Source: Meiothermus sp. Pnk-1
GTDB taxonomy: Bacteria; Deinococcota; Deinococci; Deinococcales; Thermaceae
Reading direction: 5' to 3'
DNA: 64,000 bases
Assembly: GCF_003226535.1 (NCBI RefSeq)
Contig: NZ_QKOB01000006.1
Coordinates: forward strand, 211,136 to 275,135
Notes under the pieces: generated by a model
Databases searched by the model: none
What the model was told of the DNA's origin: nothing
Seen by the model: only the letters and a program-made list of their open reading frames with translations
Shown: one piece after another, positions 8,050 through 16,898 of the stretch
Layout of the letters: every line of letters begins with the position of its first letter
How positions within the stretch are numbered: position 1 is the stretch's first letter
Position numbers and translations under genes: made by a program

Positions 8050-8637
8050 CTATTTCTCGGTGACGTTAGGAATTAGCCTTTCCCGCTCACGGCCTGGCAT
8101 GAAAGGATCGGGGATCTCCGGAAGGTGCACGAAGCGGTCCACCGCGTCAATCAACCGCTGTGAAGTTGTCTCCTTGAAGGCTATCACCTCCACCCGGATA
8201 CCTCTTTCCATCAGCACCTCGATGATATCCACAAAATCTCCATCTCCCGATCCCAGCACCACCACGTCCAGGGTATGCATCAGCCGCACCATGTCGGCGG
8301 CGATTCCCATGTCCCAGTTGCCCTCGTAGATGGGCTTGCCCTCGTCGGTGGTCTCCTTGAGGGTAAGGTTCATCCGGCGCACCCGGTAGCCGATGGTGGA
8401 GAGCTTGTAGATGAACGGCCAAGCCGAGGTATCCCCCTCCCGTTCAACCACGTAGGCGGTGGCCCGCACCAGTTGCCGCCCGCTTGCCGCGTGTTTCAAG
8501 AGGCTTTCGAAGTTGACATTCTTCTCGTAGTAGTCGCGGGCCGAGTGGTAGAGGTTCTGGGTGTCCACGAAAAGGCCCACCCGTTGCAGGGGACTATAGC
8601 CGGGCAAAAGCCGGGGGTCAAGCAAATGTTCCGCCAT
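8050..8637 (-). CDS. NYN-domain (LabA/DUF88-like) putative nuclease
   Basis: A 195-residue protein of the NYN family, a PIN-like fold often acting on RNA. Conserved acidic residues are visible in GLFVDTQNLYHSA near residue 25, in NWDMGIAADMVRL and in VVLGSGDGDFVDIIEVL; these would bind the metal ion. The C-terminus ends with a basic stretch and no second domain. GAGGAG lies eight bases before ATG 8637, which is preferred over an in-frame start five codons upstream. It is transcribed away from ppc's 3' end on the same strand after a 73-bp gap. Substrate unknown. Confidence 0.88.
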   Translation of the reverse strand: MAEHLLDPRLLPGYSPLQRVGLFVDTQNLYHSARDYYEKNVNFESLLKHAASGRQLVRATAYVVEREGDTSAWPFIYKLSTIGYRVRRMNLTLKETTDEGKPIYEGNWDMGIAADMVRLMHTLDVVVLGSGDGDFVDIIEVLMERGIRVEVIAFKETTSQRLIDAVDRFVHLPEIPDPFMPGRERERLIPNVTEK

Positions 8638-8710
8638 GTTGTAGCTCCTCAAAAAGCATCCCTAAACAAGCCCATTATCCCCGAAATCCGACCCGCCGGG
8701 AATGGCTGGG

Positions 8711-11386
8711 TCATCCGGCGTTCCTCAACCCCGCCGCGACGCCCAGAATCGAGAGCATCAAGGCCCGCTCGAGCCCGGGGCGCTCGGGGTGTTCGGGGGA
8801 GGTGGCGCGGTAACGGGCCAGCAGCTCGACCTGTACATGGCTGATGGGGTCGACGTAGGGATTGCGCAGCTCGGTCTGGCGGGCCAGGACCGGGCGGTTG
8901 TACAATAGCGGCCCCTGGAAAGTCTCTTCCAGCAGCGCCACGCTTCGCTCGAAGGCTTGGGCGATGGGAGGGAAGAACGACTCCGCCAGTTCGGGCGGGA
9001 CGAGGCGTAAATACTCGCGGGCGATGCCCAGGTCAGCCTTGGCCAGGGCCTCGGCGGCAGCCTCGAGGGTGCTTCTGAAAAATGGCCATCCCTGGTACAT
9101 CTCCCGGCGCAGCTCAAGGGGAATCTGGATCAACCCGGCGTCAAGCCCATACCAACCGGGTAACAACAGCCGCACCTGGGTCCAGCTCATCACCCAAGGG
9201 ATGGCCCGCAGGTCGGTGATCTCCCGCACCCGCCCGGAACGATACACGGGCCTCGAGGCAATGTTAAGCGCCCCGATCTCGCGGATAGGGGTAAAGGCTT
9301 CATAAAACTCGAAGAAGCGCGGCCGGGCAAGTAGGGCCCGGTATGCCTGCTCGGACTCACGCGCAGCGCATCCGAGGGCCTCCTCCCATTCCGAGGGCAG
9401 CGCGTTTTTCTCCCCATACGCATCCCGCGCAGCGGCCAAGCCCATGTAGTAAAGCATCTGCTCGAGGTTGCGGTAGGCGAGCTCGGGGTGCTGATAGCGA
9501 TCAGCCAAAGCCTCTCCTTGCTCGGTGATGCGCATCCGGGTGCCCACCGTGCCGGGCGGCAAGCTGGCGATAGCTCGGCCCGCGCTGCCCCCGCCGCGCG
9601 CGGTGGAGGTGCCGCGCCCGTGGAAGAAATACACCCGCACCCCGTGTCCCTGAGCCACCTGGGCTATCTGTTCCTGCGCCCGGTACAAAGCCCAGTTGGC
9701 CGAGAGGAAGCCGGCGTCTTTGTTGGAATCGGAGTACCCGATCATCACCTCCATCCCTCCACGCCCCCGTACATGGGCCTGAAAGATCGGGTTGTCCAAC
9801 AGCTCCGCGACCACCCGGGGGGCAGCCTCGAGATCGCGCAAAGTTTCAAACAGCGGCACCACGTCGAACGGCAAGGGACGCCCCGGGCGATACAGCCCCA
9901 CCTCACGGGCCAGAAGGAACACCTCCAGCAAGTCGCTCGGATGGTGCGTCATGCTCACCACGTAGGCCCCTCGAGCCTGCCAGCGGTGCAGCGCGCCTAG
10001 GGCTACCCCCAGCGCCCGGCTTTGCGGGCGGTAACCAACCGGAGCCAAAGGGCGGGGCGAGCTCAGCTCCTCGGTGAGCAGGGCCTCGCGCTCCTTTGGG
10101 CTGAGTTCGAGGTAGTCCTCCCGCACCCCAGCCGCCTTGAGGAGCTCGGCCACCGCCTCGGCGTGCTGGCGCGACTCCTCCCGCAAATCCAAGGCCACCA
10201 GGTCCAGCCCGTAGGCCTCGGCGCACAAGCGGACGGGCTTGACCAGAACCCGCGCGACCCTTTGCAACCCCAGCTGGGCCAACCCGGCCTCGATGGTGCG
10301 CAAATCGGCCACCAGCTCTCTCCCGGTGGCGTAGCCCGTCCCAACCTGCTCTCCCAAGAGCGCGCGCAGCTTGTGACGGAGGATCATCAGATAGCGCCGG
10401 TAGGGCTCTGCCGCAAAGCGGTCGGGCAGGGGCAGTTTTTTGAAAGCCTCCTCGGTGGCCAGGCGGATCTCGCGCGGGGTGGGCAGGCGGTCCTCACCGA
10501 GGGAGAGGGCACGGATTAGCCCGTCTACTTCTTCCACAAATTGCCGCAGCACCAGCTCCCGGGCATAGTGCTGGGCCCACTGGGTGACCTCGGGGGTGAC
10601 GTTGGGGTTGCCGTCGCGGTCACCGCCGATCCAGCTGCGGAAGGCCAAAGGGGGCGAAAGGTCGGGCCGAATCCCGTAGTGGGCCTCCACCGCCTGCTCG
10701 AGCCCCTCCACCAACCGAGGGAGAACCGTCCAGAGGGCGCGGGGCAGGTAGAAAAGCCCCCCTTTTACCTCGTCCTCTACGCTCACGCGGGCACGGCGCA
10801 GCTCGAGCGTACCCCACAGGAGCAAAGTGTGAACCTCGATGGCCTCCAAGCTGGCCTCGGGGCGGCCCTCTTCGTAGGCCTCCAACCACCTCTCGATCTC
10901 CCCCAGGTGATAGCGCACCGTACGACGGCGAGTTTCGGTGGGGTGGGCGGTAAAGGTAAGGTGCAGCCGCAGTTCGGAGAGTACCTTCACCACCTGTTCG
11001 TAGCTGAGCCCTTGGGCTTTGAACGCTCCCACCAGGGCCAAAAACGACTCCGAGCGCGGCGAGTTCGGGGTGGAGGCGGCTTCACGGGCCCGGTTGACCC
11101 GCACCCGCTGCCGCTCCTCGGCCAGGTTGACCAGGTGGAAGTACGTGGAGAAAGCCCGCACCAACCCCTCGGCCTCGCTCAGGGAGGCCCCCCGGATGAG
11201 GTGCAGCATCTTCTCGTGGGCTTCGGCGTCACCAGGGTTCTGCCGCAGGTGTTTGCTCAGGGCCCGCACCTCTTCCTCAAGCCGATACAGGCGCTCGCCA
11301 GAAAGGGCCTTGATGGCCTGGCCCAAAGCCCGGCCCAAAAGGTCTACTTCGCGCTTGAGCTGGTCGTAGAGGGGATCCGAAACCAT
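8711..11386 (-). CDS. ppc: phosphoenolpyruvate carboxylase
   Basis: An 891-residue enzyme that carboxylates phosphoenolpyruvate with bicarbonate to oxaloacetate and so replenishes the citrate cycle. The first active-site block is [13 protein letters not shown], the glycine-rich loop is [14 protein letters not shown] and the substrate-site region is [16 protein letters not shown]. The C-terminus contains [16 protein letters not shown] and ends AAGLRNAG, like the regulatory tail of bacterial enzymes. Length is normal for the family. The upstream amidohydrolase ends 53 bp before its ATG; the gap holds a TTGACT that could be part of a separate promoter. Confidence 0.97.
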   Translation of the reverse strand: MVSDPLYDQLKREVDLLGRALGQAIKALSGERLYRLEEEVRALSKHLRQNPGDAEAHEKMLHLIRGASLSEAEGLVRAFSTYFHLVNLAEERQRVRVNRAREAASTPNSPRSESFLALVGAFKAQGLSYEQVVKVLSELRLHLTFTAHPTETRRRTVRYHLGEIERWLEAYEEGRPEASLEAIEVHTLLLWGTLELRRARVSVEDEVKGGLFYLPRALWTVLPRLVEGLEQAVEAHYGIRPDLSPPLAFRSWIGGDRDGNPNVTPEVTQWAQHYARELVLRQFVEEVDGLIRALSLGEDRLPTPREIRLATEEAFKKLPLPDRFAAEPYRRYLMILRHKLRALLGEQVGTGYATGRELVADLRTIEAGLAQLGLQRVARVLVKPVRLCAEAYGLDLVALDLREESRQHAEAVAELLKAAGVREDYLELSPKEREALLTEELSSPRPLAPVGYRPQSRALGVALGALHRWQARGAYVVSMTHHPSDLLEVFLLAREVGLYRPGRPLPFDVVPLFETLRDLEAAPRVVAELLDNPIFQAHVRGRGGMEVMIGYSDSNKDAGFLSANWALYRAQEQIAQVAQGHGVRVYFFHGRGTSTARGGGSAGRAIASLPPGTVGTRMRITEQGEALADRYQHPELAYRNLEQMLYYMGLAAARDAYGEKNALPSEWEEALGCAARESEQAYRALLARPRFFEFYEAFTPIREIGALNIASRPVYRSGRVREITDLRAIPWVMSWTQVRLLLPGWYGLDAGLIQIPLELRREMYQGWPFFRSTLEAAAEALAKADLGIAREYLRLVPPELAESFFPPIAQAFERSVALLEETFQGPLLYNRPVLARQTELRNPYVDPISHVQVELLARYRATSPEHPERPGLERALMLSILGVAAGLRNAG

Positions 11387-11439
11387 TTAGAGAGAGTCTC
11401 GAGGGTCCGCGGGAAAGAGTCAAGGGAGGCTCCAACGCT

Positions 11440-12873
11440 TTAGAACAGCTCGAGCTCCCCTCTAAACACCCGCCCTACCGGCTTCCCGGCTTCCCACAGG
11501 GTCAAATCCGCCGGGGCTTGCGCGCGGATCTGGCCGTGTTCGGGCCAGCCCGCCGCCAGGGCCGCACCGCGGGTGAACGCCCACAGGGCCTGGGCCTCGC
11601 CTAAGGATTGCGCCGGGGCGATAGGGTGGGATAGCGCCGCCTGAAGGCCCCCCAGCACGTCCGGCGGAGCGACCGGGGCGTCGGAGCCAAAAGCCAGGGG
11701 CAGGCCGGTGTTCCATAGGTCACGCAGGCGGAAGGCTTCGTGTTCGCGGCCAGGCTGGTGCTGGCGGACGAGGGCGGCGTCCTCGAGCGCGTGGATCGGC
11801 TGCATAGAGACAGCCATCGGCAAGCCTCTAAAGGAGGGCAAATCGGCATCCTGCACGTGTTGGGCGTGTTCCATCCGCAACGGGCGGCGCGGATGAAGCT
11901 GAGCCAGCTCGCCAAACACCGCCAATACCCCCCGCACCGCCCGGGTCCCGATGGCGTGCACCGCCAGCCCAAACCCCGCCGAAAGCGCAGCCCTTCCCTC
12001 CTCCCGGATGAACTCGAGGTCGTCGAGCGGCATGCCAAAGGAGCCGTCCGGGTAGGGTTCGAGCATCCAAGCGGTGCGGCTGCCCAGCGCTCCATCGGCG
12101 AAGAACTTGACCGCCGCGACCTCCAAGGCATCTCCTCGCCATCTCGGCTCGGCTTCCCGCCAGCCCTCCTTGTCCAGCGCCCACCATAACCGCACCGGAA
12201 GCTCCCCCCTGCGAGCCAGTTCCTCGGCGAAGGCCAGCGGGCACCAGCCCAGGTGGTGCGCGGCGGTGTAGCCCCGCCGAGCCAGATCCGTAAGCCCCAA
12301 AGCCAGCTCCTGGACGGTGGGTCCGGGCAACACGGCATGGACCAGGTCGGTAGCCCGCTCGAGCAGGCACCCCGTAGGCTCACCCGCCGCGTCGCGAAGG
12401 ATCACCCCGCCCTTGGGGTCGGCGGTGGTGGAAGTGATGCGGGCTTGCTCGAGGGCCCGCGAGTTGACCCAGCCCGAGTGGAGATCCCGGCTTTGCAAGA
12501 ACACCGGGTGATGGGGCGCTGCCCGGTCGAGCAAGGCCTTATCGGGGTAAGCGTCAAACAGGTACCCCGCCCCACGAATCCAGCTCCCTGCGGGAAGCTC
12601 CCTGGAGCGCTCGGCGACCCGTGCCGCGACCTCTTCAGGGTGGTGCAGCCCCGACAGGTCGAGCGTGGAAAGCTGCCGCCCCCAAAGCACCGGGTGGATG
12701 TGGGCATCGTGTAGCCCAGGGGTAACCCGCTGCACGCGAAAACGCCTCGCCGCAGGATAGCGCGCCTGCAAATCCTCCGCCGGCCCCAAGTCGGCGATGC
12801 GACTTCCCTCGAGGTACACCGCCCCGGCTCGAGCAGGGTCGGCCATGGTCAGTATTTCACCCAGGATGAGCAT
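11440..12873 (-). CDS. YtcJ-like metal-dependent amidohydrolase
   Basis: A 477-residue member of the amidohydrolase superfamily (YtcJ/exoenzyme-regulatory-protein group). The metal-binding HDAHIHP follows an N-terminal beta-sandwich segment at about residue 55, and later metal or catalytic positions are MEHAQHVQDADL and FGSDAPVAPPD. Such enzymes hydrolyse C-N bonds in small molecules; the true substrate is not predictable. No signal peptide, so cytoplasmic. ATG 12873 is preceded by TAGTAT six bases upstream (leaderless pattern), back-to-back with the Nudix gene promoter. Confidence 0.9.
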   Translation of the reverse strand: MLILGEILTMADPARAGAVYLEGSRIADLGPAEDLQARYPAARRFRVQRVTPGLHDAHIHPVLWGRQLSTLDLSGLHHPEEVAARVAERSRELPAGSWIRGAGYLFDAYPDKALLDRAAPHHPVFLQSRDLHSGWVNSRALEQARITSTTADPKGGVILRDAAGEPTGCLLERATDLVHAVLPGPTVQELALGLTDLARRGYTAAHHLGWCPLAFAEELARRGELPVRLWWALDKEGWREAEPRWRGDALEVAAVKFFADGALGSRTAWMLEPYPDGSFGMPLDDLEFIREEGRAALSAGFGLAVHAIGTRAVRGVLAVFGELAQLHPRRPLRMEHAQHVQDADLPSFRGLPMAVSMQPIHALEDAALVRQHQPGREHEAFRLRDLWNTGLPLAFGSDAPVAPPDVLGGLQAALSHPIAPAQSLGEAQALWAFTRGAALAAGWPEHGQIRAQAPADLTLWEAGKPVGRVFRGELELF

Positions 12874-12879
12874 GCTTAC

Positions 12880-12885
12880 ATACTA
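12880..12885 (-). promoter_or_regulatory. -10 box of leaderless amidohydrolase gene
   Basis: TAGTAT on the minus strand, six bases before the ATG. It faces away from the Nudix -10 box 24 bp away, so the two promoters must overlap in their upstream parts. Confidence 0.55.
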
Positions 12886-12909
12886 CCGTCGAGCGCCAAA
12901 GGGTACGGC

Positions 12910-12915
12910 TATACT
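12910..12915 (+). promoter_or_regulatory. -10 box of leaderless Nudix gene
   Basis: TATACT, then six bases, then ATG at 12922. Confidence 0.6.
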
Positions 12916-12921
12916 TTCCTC

Positions 12922-13413
12922 ATGGCGAAGCGCCGCTACCTCTACCGCGGGCGCATCCTGAACCTGGCGCTCGAGGACGAAAAATACGAAATCGTCGAAC
13001 ACCAGCACGCCGTCTGTGTAATGGCCGAGCGGGAGGGAAAGCTCCTCTTCGTGCGACAATACCGCCCCGCCGTGGCGAGCGAGACCTTGGAGATCCCCGC
13101 CGGGCTCATCGAAGACGGCGAGGAGCCCGCTGCGGCGGCCCGGCGGGAGCTAGCCGAGGAGACCCAGCTCGAAGGCGACCTCGAGTACCTCACCGCCTTT
13201 TACGTCTCCCCCGGTTTTTGCGACGAAAAATTGCACCTCTTTCGGGCCACCAACCTACGCCACGCCCACGGCACCCCCGACGATGACGAGCACATCACCG
13301 TAGAGTGGCTCGAGCCTCGGCGGGTGCTCCAGCAAGCGCGCGAAGGTAAGGTGCAGATCTCCGCTTCGGCCATGGCCGGTATCCTTTGGTATCTGGCGTA
13401 TGTTGCTCGTTAA
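12922..13413 (+). CDS. Nudix hydrolase, probable ADP-ribose pyrophosphatase
   Basis: A 163-residue cytoplasmic Nudix enzyme. The Nudix box reads GLIEDGEEPAAAARRELAEE, with the metal-binding REL-EE residues intact. The N-terminal layout (KRRYLYRGRILNLALEDEKYE) and LLFVRQYRPAV resemble ADP-ribose pyrophosphatases, which split ADP-ribose to AMP and ribose-5-phosphate; other nucleotide sugars remain possible. The gene overlaps ribF by 14 bp in a different frame, so the two are probably co-translated; both handle adenine-nucleotide cofactors. Confidence 0.93.
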   Translation: MAKRRYLYRGRILNLALEDEKYEIVEHQHAVCVMAEREGKLLFVRQYRPAVASETLEIPAGLIEDGEEPAAAARRELAEETQLEGDLEYLTAFYVSPGFCDEKLHLFRATNLRHAHGTPDDDEHITVEWLEPRRVLQQAREGKVQISASAMAGILWYLAYVAR

Positions 13414-14287
13414 CGACCCCGCCGACGCACCCCCTGGCCCCAAAGTGGTGGCGATCGGGAGTTTTGACGGGCTACACCTGGGCCACCAACACCTCCTGCG
13501 GCAGGCTTTGCAGGAGGCCAAGGCCCTGCACATGCCGCTTTTGGTCTACACCTTTGACCCCCCCAGCAAAGTCTTTATGAAGGGTGAGGGCTTCCTGAGC
13601 GACCTTACCGAAAAGACCGAGCTATTGCGCGAGCTGGGGGTAGAAATCGCCCTCATCGTCCCGTTCAACGAAACCTTTGCCCAGCGCAGCAAGGAAGAGT
13701 TTTTGGAGGATCTGCGCGGCCTCGAGGCCCAGGAGATCTACGTCGGCGAGGACTTCCGCTTTGGGAAGGGGCGAAGTGGGGGGCTCGAGGATTTGCAAGC
13801 GGTGGCCCCTACCAAGATCCTGCCGCTGTTGGAGCTTTTCGACAGCCCGGTCAAGTCCAGCCGGATTCGCGATTTGCTGCGAGAGGGAAAAGTCGAGGAA
13901 GTAGGGCCGCTCCTGGGGCGGCCCTACGCGGCCCGGGGCATCGTGGTCGAGGGGGACCGGCGGGGGCGCATGCTGGGCTACCCCACCGCCAACCTCGAGG
14001 TCGCCCCCGGCAAGGTGCTGCCCCGGGGCGTTTTCGCGGTGCGGGCGCGAACCGCCCAGGGCACTTATGGCGGCGTGGCCAACATCGGCCATCGGCCTAC
14101 AGTAGACGGGCGCGGGCTGCGCTTCGAGGTGCACCTATTTGGCTTCCATGGCGACCTCTACGGCGAGGACATGAAGGTGGAGTTCATCAAAAAGATCCGC
14201 GACGAGAAAAAGTTCTCCGGGCTGGAAGAATTAAAAGCCCAGATCGAGCGCGACGCGGAGGAAGCCCGGAGCTACCTAGGAGTTTAG
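13400..14287 (+). CDS. ribF: bifunctional riboflavin kinase / FAD synthetase
   Basis: A 295-residue cytoplasmic enzyme making FMN from riboflavin and then FAD. The N-terminal adenylyltransferase half has GSFDGLHLGHQHLLRQ (residues 16-31) with the nucleotide-binding HxGH variant. The C-terminal kinase half, from about residue 180, has GRPYAARGIVVEGDRRGRMLG followed by the YPTANLE substrate motif. Length matches the family. ATG 13400 lies inside the end of the Nudix gene. No FMN riboswitch is visible upstream, which fits a co-transcribed second gene. Confidence 0.96.
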   Translation: MLLVNDPADAPPGPKVVAIGSFDGLHLGHQHLLRQALQEAKALHMPLLVYTFDPPSKVFMKGEGFLSDLTEKTELLRELGVEIALIVPFNETFAQRSKEEFLEDLRGLEAQEIYVGEDFRFGKGRSGGLEDLQAVAPTKILPLLELFDSPVKSSRIRDLLREGKVEEVGPLLGRPYAARGIVVEGDRRGRMLGYPTANLEVAPGKVLPRGVFAVRARTAQGTYGGVANIGHRPTVDGRGLRFEVHLFGFHGDLYGEDMKVEFIKKIRDEKKFSGLEELKAQIERDAEEARSYLGV

Positions 14288-14300
14288 GCCCGCGACGGCG

Positions 14301-14699
14301 CTATTTTTCCACCTCCACCTGCCTGGGCCACACCCACTCCACCTCCTCGAGCGCCCCATCGAAGCGCAGCAGGGCAGCCACCCGCGCCCGCGAGTACACC
14401 CGGTGGGGATCGCGGGGGATGAAGGCCGTGACCACATCCACCCAGCGGGGGTTTTTGTACTCGAGCACCACGTGTAAGGGCAGCCTGAGCCGGGGGGGGA
14501 TCACCATATAGCCCAGCACCAACATCCGCTCATCCTCGGCGTAGACCGCCAGTTCACGGCCCCACTCCACCGCCCTCAGCACGTCCAGCTCGGTAAAACC
14601 CTCCTGGAGCATGTGCTTGGCGACGTGCGGGCCGAGGCGGTAGCGGCCTTCTTTGAGGTGGGGAAGCAACTCCTCGAGTCTACGAATCCTGCGCTTCAC
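14301..14699 (-). CDS. DUF4258-like protein
   Basis: A 132-residue protein. The segment HVAKHMLQEGFTELDVLRAVEWGRELAVY followed by MLVLGY and LHVVLEY...VVTAFIP has the arrangement of DUF4258 proteins, small folds of unproven function that sometimes occur in toxin-antitoxin-like settings. No partner gene is seen beside it; ribF converges on it with a 13-bp gap. The start is GTG with GGAGGAAAAG immediately upstream. Function not assigned. Confidence 0.7.
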   Translation of the reverse strand: MKRRIRRLEELLPHLKEGRYRLGPHVAKHMLQEGFTELDVLRAVEWGRELAVYAEDERMLVLGYMVIPPRLRLPLHVVLEYKNPRWVDVVTAFIPRDPHRVYSRARVAALLRFDGALEEVEWVWPRQVEVEK

Positions 14700-14783
14700 C
14701 TTTTCCTCCCCGCTATCGCTGCGAAACAGCTTCTCTCGGCTGTTGCTGCGAAAACACCACCTGCTTGGGCCGCTTAAGTTTCG

Positions 14784-14803
14784 CGCCGCCCTAAAAGGCG
14801 GCG
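14784..14803. other. GC-rich hairpin upstream of DUF4258 gene
   Basis: CGCCGCC and GGCGGCG form a perfect 7-bp stem with a six-base loop between the DUF4258 gene and the ISKra4-like element. No T-run follows on either strand, so a terminator role is doubtful. Confidence 0.4.
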
Positions 14804-14868
14804 GGGGTTTCGCGGTTATCTGAATTATACGGGATGATCCACGAAAAAAGGTGTCCGATATCGCCTAT

Positions 14869-16218
14869 GGGTGTGTCCTGAAAATAGGCAAACAGCCTAA
14901 ACTGTTGGAATGAGCGAAATACGGGAACGGATGCATCAGTTGGTGGATGAGTACGAGCGGCTGGGAGAGGGGAAGAATATAGCCGAGCAGGAGTTGCTGG
15001 TGATTGAGTTTGGCAAACAGATCCAGCGGCTGATGATGCAGGAGATGGTGGAAAAGGGAGAGCGGGGTACAGGAAGCGGAGGAGAGGGCAAAGGGGTCAA
15101 AAAAAAACGTGCGGAGGATGCGGGAAGGAGCTGAGGGGTAGCCGAAGCCATCGGGTGAAGGTAGGGAGCCTGTGGGGAGAGGTGGAGGTGCAGCGGTATC
15201 GGTATCGCTGCGGGTGTGGTCATCAGGGCCAGGGGTATCGCGACGAGAGCCTGGATGAGAGCGGCTACTTGCCGGAGTGCCTCCGGCGTATACATGGGAC
15301 GACCCTACGGATGTCCTACCGAGAGGCTGAGGCGTGGTTGGGGGAGTGGGGGGTGAAGGTGGGCAAGAGTTCGTTGCAGGTGCTGGGGATTCGGCTGGAG
15401 CAGCACGAGCAAGAGCTGAGTCGTGAAAGGCTAACCCAACTGGCGCAGCAGCCCTTGAGGGGGCGGGAGGGGGAACGGGGCCGGCGCTGGTGTGTGGAGG
15501 TGGATGGCTGTCTGGTGGCGGCCCAGGGGGAGGGCGGCATCGAGTGGCGGGAAGTCAAAAGTGCGGTAGTGTACCCGATGCGCTGCCCAAGCCAGCGGTA
15601 CTACGTGAGTGCCCTAACCACCGCCACAGCGTTCGCCCCCCAGGTGCATGGCCTGCTCCGCCATGCGGGCGTTCGCCAATCCGACTCCCTGATTGGCCTC
15701 AGTGACGGGGCGGCCTGGATCGCCGAACTCTTTGGCGAACTGGGGGTTCACCGACACATCTTGGATGTCTACCACGCCAGCACCTACCTCGACACCCTGA
15801 TGACGGGACTCGGTTATTCCGAGGCTCACCGTCAAGAACAGCGAGAGGCTCTGCTTCGGGGAGAGATAAGTATCCAGCGCTGGCTCAACCTCAACCTCCG
15901 CGATCAGCCCATCAACCCAGAGGCCCATCAAGCCCTCCGCTTCTTGCAAAAGCAGGCCCACCTCGACCACACCGACTATCCCCGCTTCAAGCGGGAAGGT
16001 ATTGAGGTCATCGGCTCAGGTCAGATCGAAGGCGCCAACAAGCACGTCATCGGCCAAAGACTCAAGATCACCGGGGCCCACTGGAGCGAATCCGGAGCGA
16101 GCGCTAAGGCCCTGGTCCGCTCGCGGTTCTTCTCCCACAGCCCCGTCACACCTTTCCACGCCGTCCGACACGGCGCTTTCCCTACTGCAGCCTAGTTGCC
16201 TAAATCCAGGACACACCC
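14869..16218 (+). mobile_element. ISKra4-like insertion sequence
   Basis: An approximately 1.35-kb element. Its termini are inverted copies: GGGTGTGTCCTG at 14869-14880 and its reverse complement within 16207-16218, with further partial similarity inward (ATAGGCAAACAGCC against TTAGGCAACTAGGC). No clear target duplication is seen. It carries one transposase in two overlapping frames and looks intact. Confidence 0.8.
14910..16195 (+). CDS. ISKra4-family transposase, made by -1 frameshift
   Basis: The first frame (14910-15134) encodes a helical segment MSEIRERMHQLVDEYERL and ends soon after a run of nine A at 15099-15107. Slipping back one base on that run gives KKTCGGCGKELRGSRSHRV, a zinc-finger-like pair of cysteines, and joins the long second frame ending at 16195. 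The fused product is about 428 residues. The catalytic region includes WCVEVDGCLVAA, LSDGAAWIAELF and HILDVYHASTYL, then GSGQIEGANKHVIGQRLK with the last acidic residue. Because both frames are otherwise clean, a programmed frameshift is likelier than a mutation; members of this family are known to use them. Confidence 0.85.
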
Positions 16219-16274
16219 CCTGCCCTCGCACCGCGCCGCGGGGTAGGCCATCTTTGGTATGCTAAAGGCGCGCT

Positions 16275-16829
16275 ATGCAGCTCGACGAGTACATCGAGAC
16301 CTTGGGAGAGGCCTACGCTTGCTTGGGGCGGCCTCGCCTGGAAGGTCGCCTGGTGGCTCTGCTGCTGGCGAGTCCGCGCCCGATAGCCTTGGGCGAAGCC
16401 GCGCAGGTGCTAGGGGTGACGAAAAATGCCTTGCTCAAACTGCTTACCCCCATGACCGAGCGCGGGGACGTGATGCGCACCCTCGAGCCCTCCACCCGCC
16501 GCCACCTCTTTGCCCTCACCGACCATGCCTTTATCCACGACCTGCGCACAGAGGTGGTCAACCGCCAAAAGATCAGCGAGGCCACCCTCGGCTATCTCAA
16601 AAGCACCCGCGGGCTTCCCCCTCACGCCAAAAGCCGCCTGCGGGGCCATGCCGAGTTCACCCGGCGGCTGGCTCAGCAGCTGGGCCGAGTGCTCAAACAC
16701 AAAGAGCGCGAGTTGGCCCGCGAAATGGAAGAGCACCTCGAGAAGGATTGGTACGCCTTACCCCCCCATCGAAAACGCTGGCGCGAGCATATCAAGGGTG
16801 AGCTCGACAGCTCGGCGAGGGGCGGCTGA
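16275..16829 (+). CDS. winged-helix (GbsR/MarR-like) transcriptional regulator
   Basis: A 184-residue cytoplasmic protein. Residues 35-75 form a winged-helix domain with helix-turn-helix sequence ALGEAAQVLGVTKNALLKLLTPM followed by a wing (RGDVMRTLEPSTRRHLFAL). The C-terminal half is a helical region rich in charged residues, with LKHKERELAREMEEHLEKDW likely a coiled coil for dimerisation. This arrangement matches GbsR/MarR-type repressors. A TATGCT lies 11 bases before the ATG. It stands alone between the ISKra4-like element and the convergent hemL; ligand and targets are unknown. Confidence 0.8.
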   Translation: MQLDEYIETLGEAYACLGRPRLEGRLVALLLASPRPIALGEAAQVLGVTKNALLKLLTPMTERGDVMRTLEPSTRRHLFALTDHAFIHDLRTEVVNRQKISEATLGYLKSTRGLPPHAKSRLRGHAEFTRRLAQQLGRVLKHKERELAREMEEHLEKDWYALPPHRKRWREHIKGELDSSARGG

Positions 16830-16898
16830 CCCCACCGCGAGCGGCGGGCGACCCCCGAGTTCGCCCAAAGGTTTTTCCAGGCGAATGCACGCGGGGGG

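Noticed and set aside
12900-13400. FMN riboswitch for ribF
   Set aside because: ribF overlaps the Nudix gene, and no RFN-like sequence occurs upstream of that gene.
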